Source: Flavobacteriales bacterium
GTDB lineage: Bacteria; Bacteroidota; Bacteroidia; Flavobacteriales; CAJXXR01
Length of the DNA stretch: 64,000 nt
Direction of reading: 5' to 3'
NCBI GenBank assembly: GCA_025210805.1
Contig: JAOAQX010000007.1
Location: 62,001 to 126,000 of the forward strand
Under the pieces are notes generated by a model. It searched no databases and was not told the DNA's origin. It worked only from the letters and a program-made list of their open reading frames with translations. Position numbers and translations under genes: made by a program. Positions 43,237 to 51,900 of the stretch are shown here, one piece after another (positions within the stretch are counted from its first letter, which is position 1; every line of letters begins with the position of its first letter).

Positions 43237-46200
43237 TTAACTAAACAAATCGACAATATCATCTTTGCTCAATTGCTTAGCAAAGCTTTCCTCTATCTGT
43301 GTAAAATCTTGAGCGAGGCTCTTTTTTCTCTCTTGTAATTTTATGATTTTTTCTTCAATGGTGTTTTTGCATATCATTCGATAAGCCGTTACATTTTTTT
43401 CTTGTCCTATTCTATAAGTTCGATCAATTGCTTGGTTTTCTACCGCAGGATTCCACCAAGGATCTACAATATAAACATAATCTGCAGCTGTTAAATTAAG
43501 ACCTGTTCCCCCAGCTTTTAAACTAATGAGGAAGACTCTTTGTGTATCGTCTTCTTGAAATTTATCTACAATTTCTTGCCTGTTTTTTGTTTTCCCATCT
43601 AGGTAAGAGTAAGAAATATTTAAGTTTTGTAATCTATTTTCAATAAGGTGAAGCATTTTTACAAATTGTGAAAAAATCAAAATCTTGTGTTTCCCTGTTT
43701 TTTCTTGAATTGCCGTGATGAGCTCCTCTATTTTTACAGATTCCGCTTCAGATTCTTTTACCAGTTGGGGGGAATTACAAATTTGTCTCAATTTTGTGAG
43801 TGCTTCCAAAACCATCAATTTTGATTTCCCAACTCCTTGTTTTTCTACCTCCGATAAAATACTTTTTTTTGCTTCTGAAAGGTTTCTTTTGTAAATTGCC
43901 TCTTGCTTTTTACCCATTGAGCAATAGAGAATTTGTTCTGTTTTTTCGGGTAAATCTTTTGCTACTTGCTCTTTTGTTCTTCTTAACAAAAACGGGTGAA
44001 TCATCGTTTTTAAATCATTCTGTGCATTGGCGTTTTGTTCTTTTTCAATAGGGTTAAGATAGTTATCTTTAAAAGCTTTTGTGGACTGTAGTAAGCCTGG
44101 ATTTACAAAACTCATTTGTGCATATAGATCCATTAAACTATTTTCAATGGGTGTACCCGTAAGAGCAATGCGGTTCTTTGCTTTTAATAACCTAACTGCT
44201 TTGTATCTTTTAGAAAGGGGATTTTTTATGGCTTGAGATTCATCAATTATAATATATTCAAAAAGGTATTTCTTTAGGAATGGTACATCATTGATAACAG
44301 TTCCATAGGTAGAAATAATGAGATCGTATTGACTGAAATCCTGAGTGTCTTTTTGCCTTTTTAATCCAAAATGCATTAGAACTTTTAGGCTTGGGCAAAA
44401 TTTTTCAATTTCTGCTCCCCAGTTATAAACCAATGAAGTAGGTACAATGATTAGATGAGGCTTTATGTTTTTACGCTTCGTTTTCAGAGTTTGGATAAAG
44501 GTAATCATTTGCAGTGTTTTCCCAAGTCCCATATCATCTGCTAAACAACCTCCAAACTGGAAATCATCAAGAAAATTGAGCCAATTCAGCCCTGCTTGTT
44601 GATAATCTCTTAGTTCTGCTAGAATCTCTTTTGGAGGAGTTACAGGTTTTAAATGATCAAAATTTTGTAATAATTTTTGGGTTTTTCTTTTATATGCTTT
44701 GATTTCTTTAGAAACATCTAAGGTCTCAAATAATTGATCGAGTACCGAAAAATGCAGTTTAGAAATTTCTAATTTGTCTTTTTTAATGGTTCCATTTCTA
44801 AAAACGGCTCTAAATTTCTCTAGCCATTCAAGTGGGAGAATTCCTTTTTTACCATCGCTAAGCAGAACGTATTCCTGTCCATTTTTTATCGCTTTTTGTA
44901 TTTCTTTTAGTGGGATTTCTTCTCCATCAAACTCAATTCCTAATTCTATATCAAACCAATCTATTTGGGAAGAAATGTTCCAGCTAATTGAAGGTCTTGA
45001 AGGCTTAAAGTTAAAGTTCTCCAATTCATCTATACCAAAAACTTCAATGCCCTTTTCGGTAAAATGCTCTATCAAATCAAGGAAAAAGTAATTTTCGATA
45101 AATGCTTTGGAGTTTAAATGAAAAAACTCCGATTTTTGAGCGTTTTTTAGCTGAGGAAACTTCGTGATATATTCTTTTGTAAATACCTTTTCTTTGGTTT
45201 TATTTCTTTTGATTGTTTGATCCTCTGTAAAGAGAAATTTTTCATCAGATAAAAGATCAATACTCAAGGTGTCTGAATGAAGTACGGGCTTTAAAAGAAC
45301 TTGGTCTTTATATTGACTTATATAAAGTTGCTTTTTAGCATTTTGATAATCAAATAACGTTGATTTTTCTTTAAATTTTTGGTTGTAATTAATCTCTGAG
45401 AAACTTTCGGTAGGCTTTAAAAAGTGTTCATATACTTTGGTTTTATCTTTTATATGAAACTTTCTATGAGGTTGTTCTAGAACATTTAAAAACAGCTCGT
45501 AAGCTTCAAGAGATTCAAATAGGTAAAGTTGCTGCTCATACAAAAAGAGTCCTTTTTGAAAGATACAGTCACGGGCATGAGGTATTGCAATCGTGCTTTT
45601 TCCTAGTTTTAGTTTGTAGTTTATATCAATAAGATATTCTTTTTGATACACATTTTGTACAATTTTTATAAGCTGAGGATTGATGGCTATTTTAACAATA
45701 CTTTTCCTGTTGAGTTTATCACTTAATTCTTTTATAAAGCAATCTTCCTCAACAATTTTAGACCAATTTGATTTCCAAAAATTATAGTATTCTGGTAGAG
45801 ATTCGACATCAGATGGAATATCATTTATTTCTTTTAAACTCTGATACAAATTCATTCTCTCAGGCTCAAGATCGGTGATTTTCTTTAAATCATAAGACGA
45901 AACAACGGATATTTTCCCGCTAAACTCATCGACATTTTTTTTCACCCTTCCAATGATTGAATGAAATATAATATCGTCATAATCCAAAACCATTAAAATT
46001 GCTAATTTCTGACCTTTAATGGAAAGCTCATTTTCCTCAGGAAACATTATTGACAACCTATTTTTATTCAGATCTTTATTGCTATGCTTATGTAATGAGT
46101 ATACTCCATGACGGTTTGCCTCAATTTCCACAAAAAAATCATTTTGTTCATCGAAAACAAAAATATCAGGATTGTCAATTTTTAAATTAAACCCTGTATT

Positions 46201-46923
46201 TGGTTCAAAAAACAATTGAGCCTTATTTTTTAATTGTTCTGGGGCGTCTTTTAGATTATAAACCCCAAGTATTGCAGGGTGATTCATGAAAATATCTTGA
46301 TGATTATTGGCAAGCTCAATAATGCTAAATTCCATGTGATGACAAACATTGGTGCGTACCGTATTTTTTGTTTTGAATTCTAAATTACAATCACAACGCA
46401 TCCGAATCATTTTATCAGTAATTTTAACCTGAACCTCATTAGTTACCTCACTATCAGAACACTTGATAAAAATTGAGTAATCTTTACATTCTTCATCACA
46501 AACTGTATTATCTATATTCAAACTTCCTATAGCACCATATCTATTAAAGTCATTTTCATATTTAAGTTGCCTGAAGCCAAATCGGATAATACTTTCAATA
46601 GAAAACTGATTCCATTTTAATTTATCAAACTCAATAGGCTCTCTAGGTAGAATTTCAATAAGATGATTAGAGACTGAAACAATATGCTTGCAAATACCTT
46701 CATAATTATAAGGACAACTGCAAGATGTTTCAATATCTCCATGATGAAGTCCTTTGATCATTACGGTATATACCTTTCTAAAATTTGAAGAAAAAACTTC
46801 CACTATTTTCCCATTTTTATCTCGTGTATCATGGGTAGATTTTATCGTAATCATACGTGATCGTGACCTTGAGCTACCAATGCTATTCTCTTTTATATAA
46901 GTTTCTAATTTTTCTGCAATCAC
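43237..46923 (-). CDS. SWIM zinc-finger SNF2-family helicase
   Basis: This 1228-residue DNA translocase has an N-terminal SWIM finger (SCSCPYNYEGICKHIVSV), a central region of little similarity, then a complete SNF2 ATPase from about residue 780: Walker A DDMGLGKTLQMI, DESQAIKNP (DExx), LTGTPIENSLMDLYA, and the C-terminal lobe ILIFSQFVKMLHLIE, SLKAGGTGLNLTAADYVYIVD and DRTYRIGQ. Such proteins act in chromosome maintenance and are common in Bacteroidota and Firmicutes. Its own transcription unit. Confidence 0.93.
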   Translation of the reverse strand: MIAEKLETYIKENSIGSSRSRSRMITIKSTHDTRDKNGKIVEVFSSNFRKVYTVMIKGLHHGDIETSCSCPYNYEGICKHIVSVSNHLIEILPREPIEFDKLKWNQFSIESIIRFGFRQLKYENDFNRYGAIGSLNIDNTVCDEECKDYSIFIKCSDSEVTNEVQVKITDKMIRMRCDCNLEFKTKNTVRTNVCHHMEFSIIELANNHQDIFMNHPAILGVYNLKDAPEQLKNKAQLFFEPNTGFNLKIDNPDIFVFDEQNDFFVEIEANRHGVYSLHKHSNKDLNKNRLSIMFPEENELSIKGQKLAILMVLDYDDIIFHSIIGRVKKNVDEFSGKISVVSSYDLKKITDLEPERMNLYQSLKEINDIPSDVESLPEYYNFWKSNWSKIVEEDCFIKELSDKLNRKSIVKIAINPQLIKIVQNVYQKEYLIDINYKLKLGKSTIAIPHARDCIFQKGLFLYEQQLYLFESLEAYELFLNVLEQPHRKFHIKDKTKVYEHFLKPTESFSEINYNQKFKEKSTLFDYQNAKKQLYISQYKDQVLLKPVLHSDTLSIDLLSDEKFLFTEDQTIKRNKTKEKVFTKEYITKFPQLKNAQKSEFFHLNSKAFIENYFFLDLIEHFTEKGIEVFGIDELENFNFKPSRPSISWNISSQIDWFDIELGIEFDGEEIPLKEIQKAIKNGQEYVLLSDGKKGILPLEWLEKFRAVFRNGTIKKDKLEISKLHFSVLDQLFETLDVSKEIKAYKRKTQKLLQNFDHLKPVTPPKEILAELRDYQQAGLNWLNFLDDFQFGGCLADDMGLGKTLQMITFIQTLKTKRKNIKPHLIIVPTSLVYNWGAEIEKFCPSLKVLMHFGLKRQKDTQDFSQYDLIISTYGTVINDVPFLKKYLFEYIIIDESQAIKNPLSKRYKAVRLLKAKNRIALTGTPIENSLMDLYAQMSFVNPGLLQSTKAFKDNYLNPIEKEQNANAQNDLKTMIHPFLLRRTKEQVAKDLPEKTEQILYCSMGKKQEAIYKRNLSEAKKSILSEVEKQGVGKSKLMVLEALTKLRQICNSPQLVKESEAESVKIEELITAIQEKTGKHKILIFSQFVKMLHLIENRLQNLNISYSYLDGKTKNRQEIVDKFQEDDTQRVFLISLKAGGTGLNLTAADYVYIVDPWWNPAVENQAIDRTYRIGQEKNVTAYRMICKNTIEEKIIKLQERKKSLAQDFTQIEESFAKQLSKDDIVDLFS

Positions 46924-47016
46924 CTTAATTCATTTTGAAATCTAAATCTATATAATCTTATCAAAATAAGGAAACTTATTCTAGATAAGAAATCACTATA
47001 ATTTTGTGCTTATGGT

Positions 47017-47024
47017 TATCTTTG
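47017..47024 (+). promoter_or_regulatory. -7 box upstream of the subtilase gene
   Basis: TATCTTTG lies 25 bp before ATG 47049. It falls inside the longer open frame that begins at TTG 47004, which helps show that 47049, not 47004, is the start. Confidence 0.6.
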
Positions 47025-47048
47025 GTATCGATCCAATATTGCATCATC

Positions 47049-48431
47049 ATGAAGAAAGCTCTATTTGTTTTTTCACTTTTGTTTCCTTTTTTCACCAATG
47101 GACAAACCTCTTCTTTCTATTGTGAATTGAAAAAGGATAAACATTTTACACTTCCGAAAAATGCACGATGGGTAAATAAAAATCATACTTTCCTATGGAA
47201 AACCACTGCAAGAAATATTCAAAATCTAAGTGAGACTTTGGAATTTGAAAAACTTCCTCAAACTCATTTGGCATTAGATACCAATATCAATGATCCTTTG
47301 TTTCCTTTTCAGTGGGAGCTTTCTTCTACAGAAGTAGCGTTTGCTTGGGACTTTTTACAAGAGGATTCCCCAAATTTTTTAGCCGCCGTGGTAGATGGAG
47401 GAAATAATTTTGCCTGTCCTGAGCTTCAAAATTATTTTATAAACACCAACGATAGTTCTTTAAACGGCATAGACGATGATGGAAATGGCTTTGTAGATGA
47501 TTGGCGAGGTTGGGATTTTGCCGAAGAAGATAATAATGCAAGCATGGACTTTGAAAAACATGGATTCGAAATGAATGCGATTATGGCAGCACAGTCCAAT
47601 AATGCAATTGGTTTTGCAAGTGCCGGAAGAGATTTTAAATATCTACATCTCAAAATGGTATCCAGCTCAGGAACACCTCAAGATCCTTATTTGGCAGTAA
47701 AATATGCCATCGATATGGGCGCTCAAGTAATTAATTGCTCTTGGTATCAAATGAGTGCTTCTTCTCTTTCCAATGAAATAATTGCTTATGCTCAAGAAAA
47801 AGATGTTTTACTTATAGCGGCGGCTGGAAATAGTGATAAAGAAGAGGAAGTGTATCCTGCATCTTATCCTTCGGTTTTGGCTGTGGGAGCGGTAAATCAA
47901 CAAAGGAAAAAACTCTCTTCTTCAAACTATGGAAAATATGTTGATATTTACGCTCCAGGGCATAAATTAACTTCAGCAGCAGATACAAATTCCTACTTAG
48001 ATTATAGCTCAGGAACTTCGGCCGCAACCGCTTTTACGAGTTCATCTGCTATTCTTCTCCGAAAGATTTTTCCAGAGGAAAATGCCCATCAAATTAAAAC
48101 GAGAATGATATTAGGGGCATTAAGAAATCCTCTTGATGAAGATCCACAAGCTATCTTGCTAAATCTAAAAGGGGCGATAGAACTTACAGAAGACAACAAT
48201 ACCAAAATAAAGGTGCTCTATCAAGAAAATCCGCTTCTTATTTTCCCAGAAAGTGTTAAAAACAAAGACAAAACAATAGACATTTATGATTCTTTAGGTA
48301 GATTATTACATCAATATACTGAGATAAAAGAAACCTCAATTTCACTGAATAATAACAACTTAAAAGGTATTGTATTTATTAGAATACATGGGGATTTCCC
48401 AAGTTTGTTCACAAAAATAATCCTACGATAA
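47049..48431 (+). CDS. S8 subtilisin-like serine protease with T9SS-type tail
   Basis: This secreted protease of about 460 residues has a signal peptide (MKKALFVFSLLFPFFTNGQ). The catalytic triad is readable: Asp in AAVVDGGNNF, His in FEKHGFEMNAIMA (a departure from the usual HGTHV), Asn in AAAGNSDKEEEVYPAS and Ser in SSGTSAATAFTSS. The final ~75 residues look like a degenerate type A T9SS sorting domain (ENPLLIFPESVKN, IDIYDSLGRLLHQ, GIVFIRIHGDFPSLFTKII). The start is ATG 47049. No neighbour suggests a substrate. Confidence 0.85.
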   Translation: MKKALFVFSLLFPFFTNGQTSSFYCELKKDKHFTLPKNARWVNKNHTFLWKTTARNIQNLSETLEFEKLPQTHLALDTNINDPLFPFQWELSSTEVAFAWDFLQEDSPNFLAAVVDGGNNFACPELQNYFINTNDSSLNGIDDDGNGFVDDWRGWDFAEEDNNASMDFEKHGFEMNAIMAAQSNNAIGFASAGRDFKYLHLKMVSSSGTPQDPYLAVKYAIDMGAQVINCSWYQMSASSLSNEIIAYAQEKDVLLIAAAGNSDKEEEVYPASYPSVLAVGAVNQQRKKLSSSNYGKYVDIYAPGHKLTSAADTNSYLDYSSGTSAATAFTSSSAILLRKIFPEENAHQIKTRMILGALRNPLDEDPQAILLNLKGAIELTEDNNTKIKVLYQENPLLIFPESVKNKDKTIDIYDSLGRLLHQYTEIKETSISLNNNNLKGIVFIRIHGDFPSLFTKIILR

Positions 48432-48446
48432 TCTCATAAGATTCTA

Positions 48447-48454
48447 TATATTTG
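48447..48454 (+). promoter_or_regulatory. -7 box upstream of the DUF5606 gene
   Basis: TATATTTG fits TAnnTTTG and lies 26 bp before the ATG. Confidence 0.55.
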
Positions 48455-48480
48455 TTTCCCTCAAAACAAATTCAGAAAAT

Positions 48481-48900
48481 ATGATTGATTTAACAGGAAT
48501 TTTGGCCATCACAGGGAAACCTGGTTTGTATAAAGTATTAGGTCAAATGCGCGCAGGTGTTTTGGTAGAAAGAATAGAAGACGGGAAGAAGCTTCCTGTT
48601 CCAGGAACAGCAAGAATGTCTGCCCTAGAAGATATTGCAATCTACTCTTACTCAGAAGAAATATCATTAAAAGAAGTGTTTTTTACCATTTTTGAAAAAG
48701 AAGAAGGAAAAGAAACAATCAGTCATAAATCTTCTGCAGATGAGCTTAAAACATTCTTTAGAAGTGTTATGGAAAATTATGACGAAGATCGTGTATATGT
48801 ATCGGATATCAAAAAAGTGGTAAGCTGGTATAATTGCCTTCAAAAAGCTGAACTTCTAAAAGTAGTGGAAGAAGAAAATAAAGAAGAGGCAGAATCTTAA
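48481..48900 (+). CDS. DUF5606 domain protein
   Basis: This 139-residue soluble protein is conserved across Bacteroidota. The N-terminal half carries LTGILAITGKPGLYKVLGQM and GVLVERIEDGKKLPVPGTAR, a compact beta-barrel-like pattern, followed by a helical region (SADELKTFFRSVMENYDEDR) and a variable acidic tail. Function unknown. It has its own promoter and a bidirectional terminator after it. Confidence 0.85.
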   Translation: MIDLTGILAITGKPGLYKVLGQMRAGVLVERIEDGKKLPVPGTARMSALEDIAIYSYSEEISLKEVFFTIFEKEEGKETISHKSSADELKTFFRSVMENYDEDRVYVSDIKKVVSWYNCLQKAELLKVVEEENKEEAES

Positions 48901-48915
48901 TTAGATTTTCGCCTA

Positions 48916-48966
48916 TTTCAAAAAGGATAAAAGTTCTTGTAAAAAAGAGGTTTTATCCTTTTTTTA
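48916..48966. terminator. Bidirectional terminator between DUF5606 and pseudouridine synthase genes
   Basis: AAAAAGGATAAAA pairs with TTTTATCCTTTTT across a ~18-nt loop, with A/T tracts on both sides, serving the two convergent genes. Confidence 0.75.
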
Positions 48967-49665
48967 TGAAAGATTATTAGACGCTAATAAATCAATATAT
49001 TTCTGAAAATCAGCTTGAATTTCAGCCTGAATCGTGATTTCTTCATTCGTTTTGGGATGAATAAAAGAAAGTGTTTGAGCGTGCAAAGGCATAATCATCA
49101 TATCATATTCTTGCCGAAAAAAACGGTTCTGATCTTTACAACCATGTGGTCTATCCGCAATAATAGGATGGCTCAGGTGATTCAAATGTTTTCTTATTTG
49201 ATGATATCTTCCTGTTTTTGGAAAGGCTTGAACAAGGGAATATCTACTGGTAGGAAATTTAGTGCTTTTCCAAGGCGTTTCATAGTGCTTTAATGTCTTA
49301 AACTTAGTAAAAGCTTCCTGCAAAACTCCCCGATCACTATGCAAAGGTCTTTTAGATGCAAACTCAGCCTCCGTCCATCCTCTTACCAATGCTAGATATT
49401 GTTTTTGGATCTGATGTTCTGCAAAAAGAAGGGATAAACTAGGAACTATTTCTTTATCTAAAGCAAAAAGTAAAACTCCACTGGTTTTTCTGTCTAATCT
49501 ATGAATGGGAGTTACATGTGCTCCTCCTATCTGATTTCTGAGAATTTGCATGGCAAACTCTGTTGCATCTTTTGCAATTGAACTTCTATGCACCAATAAA
49601 CCATGCGGTTTATTTATCGCAATAATCCATTGATCTTGATAAAGTATTTCTAGTTCTTGAATCAT
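48964..49665 (-). CDS. truC: RluA-family pseudouridine synthase (TruC-like)
   Basis: This 233-residue enzyme isomerises uridine in RNA. Without an S4 domain, it begins at the catalytic fold: INKPHGLLVHRSS, the catalytic motif VTPIHRLDRKTSGVLLFAL (catalytic Asp in HRLD), and GRYHQIRKHLNHLSHPIIAD (motif III). Its small size and KPHGLLVHR version fit TruC (tRNA U65), but other RluA-type targets are possible. The end overlaps the terminator; it starts 3 bp downstream of the DUF4268 stop. Confidence 0.85.
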   Translation of the reverse strand: MIQELEILYQDQWIIAINKPHGLLVHRSSIAKDATEFAMQILRNQIGGAHVTPIHRLDRKTSGVLLFALDKEIVPSLSLLFAEHQIQKQYLALVRGWTEAEFASKRPLHSDRGVLQEAFTKFKTLKHYETPWKSTKFPTSRYSLVQAFPKTGRYHQIRKHLNHLSHPIIADRPHGCKDQNRFFRQEYDMMIMPLHAQTLSFIHPKTNEEITIQAEIQADFQKYIDLLASNNLS

Positions 49666-49668
49666 TTT

Positions 49669-50133
49669 TTAATTCACTAAATCCTCAAAAATAGGTTTTA
49701 TATCAGCCCAAAAATCATCTAAAGCAAGCCAGTGTTCTTCATAGAAATCAAAAGCCGTTCCCCAAGTATCCTTTTTATAGATAGAAACAGATTCTTGCTG
49801 CCATTCTATTTTGGATATTTTTTCACCAAGAACATTATAATCTTCAGAAAACCAAATAGTATCGCTAGGCATGGCTTGTTCTAGCACTACTTTATATTCT
49901 TCAAATTGCTGATAAACTAAATCTTGAATATCCGTGTCGGGATGTTTTATTTCCACAAACAAACGAGCAATTCGTTTATCGATTTCCATTTTAAAAGCAA
50001 GTCCTTTTATCCCCGTTTTATAGTTCACCCATTTTATTTTTTCGCCAGATAAGGCAATATGCCTTTTCATACGAACCCCTAAGGCTGTATAAAAATCGAC
50101 CTTTATTTGTTTGTTTTCTTCTTTGCTAAACAT
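49669..50133 (-). CDS. DUF4268 domain protein
   Basis: This protein of about 154 residues begins MFSKEENKQIKVDFYTALG, the normal DUF4268 N-terminus. The open frame extends upstream to 50190, but the extra residues are not typical and a TACCTTTG promoter box ends 4 bp before ATG 50133. DUF4268 proteins have a restriction-endonuclease-like fold pattern (IARLFVEIKHPD, WQQESVSIY). Function unknown. Followed immediately by truC, so they are likely co-transcribed. Confidence 0.82.
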   Translation of the reverse strand: MFSKEENKQIKVDFYTALGVRMKRHIALSGEKIKWVNYKTGIKGLAFKMEIDKRIARLFVEIKHPDTDIQDLVYQQFEEYKVVLEQAMPSDTIWFSEDYNVLGEKISKIEWQQESVSIYKKDTWGTAFDFYEEHWLALDDFWADIKPIFEDLVN

Positions 50134-50137
50134 GATA

Positions 50138-50145
50138 CAAAGGTA
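50138..50145 (-). promoter_or_regulatory. -7 box immediately before the DUF4268 start
   Basis: On the minus strand TACCTTTG is followed by TATC and then the ATG at 50133. With the usual -7 spacing, transcription would begin at or just before the start codon, predicting a leaderless or nearly leaderless message. Confidence 0.5.
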
Positions 50146-50228
50146 GGCTTTTAGGGTTATTTTGGGTAGTGGATATAAAAACCAATTCAAAGAATCAAAA
50201 ATTTTAATTTACCTTAGTCTCAAAATAA

Positions 50229-50732
50229 ATGAAAATGAAAAAATTTGCAGTAGAAATTAAATGGTCCATTGTTTTTGTAATCATAGCATTATTATGGATG
50301 GTTGCCGAAAACATTTCGGGCTTACACGGTGAATTCATTGAGGATCACATGGTTTACACCAATTTATTTATGATTCCAGCAGTTGCAGTCTATGTTTTTG
50401 CATTAAAAGATAAAAAGGAGAGTTACTATGGTGGATATATGACCTATAAACAAGGTTTTATTTCAGGATTGATGATTGGGGTGTTTGTGGCAATTTTAAG
50501 TCCGATTAGTCAGTATATTACCCATACTTTTATAGCACCAGAATATTTTGATAATGTGATTGCCTTTGTTCAAGAAAAATACCCTGCTCAAGCAGAACAA
50601 ATGATCGCAAACTTCAATATGACATCCTATATGATACAAGCAGCAATTGGAGCTGTGATAATGGGAGCAATTACGGCAGCTATTGTAGCCATTTTTGTTA
50701 AAAAGAATCGCCCTGATAACGTTATAGAATAA
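50229..50732 (+). CDS. DUF4199 membrane protein
   Basis: This 167-residue protein has four membrane helices (SIVFVIIALLWMVAENI, MVYTNLFMIPAVAVYVFAL, FISGLMIGVFVAILSPIS, AAIGAVIMGAITAAIVAIFV) and the DUF4199 pattern (GGYMTYKQGFISG). Function unknown, common in Bacteroidota. It starts 7 bp before the BioF-like gene ends this gap, so it is likely co-transcribed with it. TTACCTTAG upstream is a poor -7 box. Confidence 0.82.
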   Translation: MKMKKFAVEIKWSIVFVIIALLWMVAENISGLHGEFIEDHMVYTNLFMIPAVAVYVFALKDKKESYYGGYMTYKQGFISGLMIGVFVAILSPISQYITHTFIAPEYFDNVIAFVQEKYPAQAEQMIANFNMTSYMIQAAIGAVIMGAITAAIVAIFVKKNRPDNVIE

Positions 50733-50739
50733 GTGTTTT

Positions 50740-51876
50740 ATGCACAAATCTCATCATCAAGAAGCTTTAGAAAAACGAAAAAAACTTGGCGGATTTCGCA
50801 GCTTAACACTTCAAGATAAGCGTTTAGATTTCACGTCCAATGATTATCTTTCTTTACAAAAAAATCAAGATTGGAAACAGTTTTTAAGATCCCACATAAA
50901 CGATAAATTAATCTGGGAATCAAGCTGTTCCAGTAGGTTAATTAGTGGCGAATCTGAAATAAAGAAAAATGCAGAAGACTATTTTTCCTCCTTTTATGGA
51001 TCTGACACTGCCCTGTTTTTCAATTCTGGCTATACTGCAAATATTGGTGTAATTTCTTCATTGGCACATAGAAACGATACACTTATCTACGATCAACTGA
51101 GCCACGCTTCCATACGTGAAGGAATTCAACTTTCTCCAGCAAAATCTTATGGCTTTAAGCATAATGATTTAACAGATTTAGAAAAAAAACTCAAAATTGG
51201 GAAAGGACAAAAATATGTCATCGTAGAAAGTGTTTATTCAATGGATGGAGATCTTGCTCCGCTCGAAAAAATACTCAAACTCTGTAATCAATATCAAGCA
51301 TATCTTATAGTTGATGAAGCCCATAGCTCAGGAATTTTCGGATTTGAAGGTCAAGGACTTTGTTTTGAACTAGGTATTCATCATCAAGTATTTGCTCGAA
51401 TAATGACTTTTGGGAAAGGCGTTTCGGCATCAGGAGCGGTGGTGTTAAGTTCTCGGGTTTTCCGATCCTATTTAATCAATTTTTCAAGGGCATTTATTTA
51501 CACAACTGCTCCATCTGATTTTATGGTGCTCAAGGCACAAAAAAGCGTTGAGTTTATTGCTCAAAATCCTCAATTAATTCATCTTTTAAAAGAAAAGATA
51601 CAGTTTTTACAAGATCTTTTTAAAAAGAATCTTGGAATCCATTTGAAACAAGAAAGTCCAATATTTCCCCTTTTGTTTCAAAACAACCAAAAGATAGCAC
51701 AATTTGAAGAAGCCTTAGAAAAACAAGATTTCGCCCTAAAAAAAATACTTCCTCCCACTGTACCTGAGGGTTCAGAACGATTAAGAATTTCATTACAAGC
51801 TCATCATGAGTACCAAGACTTAGAAAGCTTGATTCGTTTTCTTGGGAATTTCTCCGAAATGTGGAGATTATCGTAA
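50740..51876 (+). CDS. BioF-like alpha-oxoamine synthase (PLP-dependent)
   Basis: This 378-residue PLP enzyme is of the 8-amino-7-oxononanoate synthase family. It condenses an acyl-CoA with an amino acid. Conserved elements: FTSNDYLSLQKN (substrate loop), SSCSSRLISGE, LFFNSGYTANIG, DQLSHASIREG, the PLP-anchoring IVDEAHSSGIFG and the Schiff-base lysine in MTFGKGVSASGAV. No bioA/B/D genes are nearby, so biotin synthesis is not proven; 2-amino-3-ketobutyrate ligase or a lipid-type synthase are alternatives. Confidence 0.83.
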   Translation: MHKSHHQEALEKRKKLGGFRSLTLQDKRLDFTSNDYLSLQKNQDWKQFLRSHINDKLIWESSCSSRLISGESEIKKNAEDYFSSFYGSDTALFFNSGYTANIGVISSLAHRNDTLIYDQLSHASIREGIQLSPAKSYGFKHNDLTDLEKKLKIGKGQKYVIVESVYSMDGDLAPLEKILKLCNQYQAYLIVDEAHSSGIFGFEGQGLCFELGIHHQVFARIMTFGKGVSASGAVVLSSRVFRSYLINFSRAFIYTTAPSDFMVLKAQKSVEFIAQNPQLIHLLKEKIQFLQDLFKKNLGIHLKQESPIFPLLFQNNQKIAQFEEALEKQDFALKKILPPTVPEGSERLRISLQAHHEYQDLESLIRFLGNFSEMWRLS

Positions 51877-51900
51877 TTTTGATTTTCCATAAACAACACT

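Noticed and set aside
43800-45091. Open frames on the plus strand opposite the SNF2 gene
   Set aside because: They are antisense to a clearly coding helicase and have no domain pattern.
47004-47048. Longer N-terminus for the subtilase from TTG 47004
   Set aside because: A promoter box lies inside it and a normal signal peptide begins at ATG 47049.
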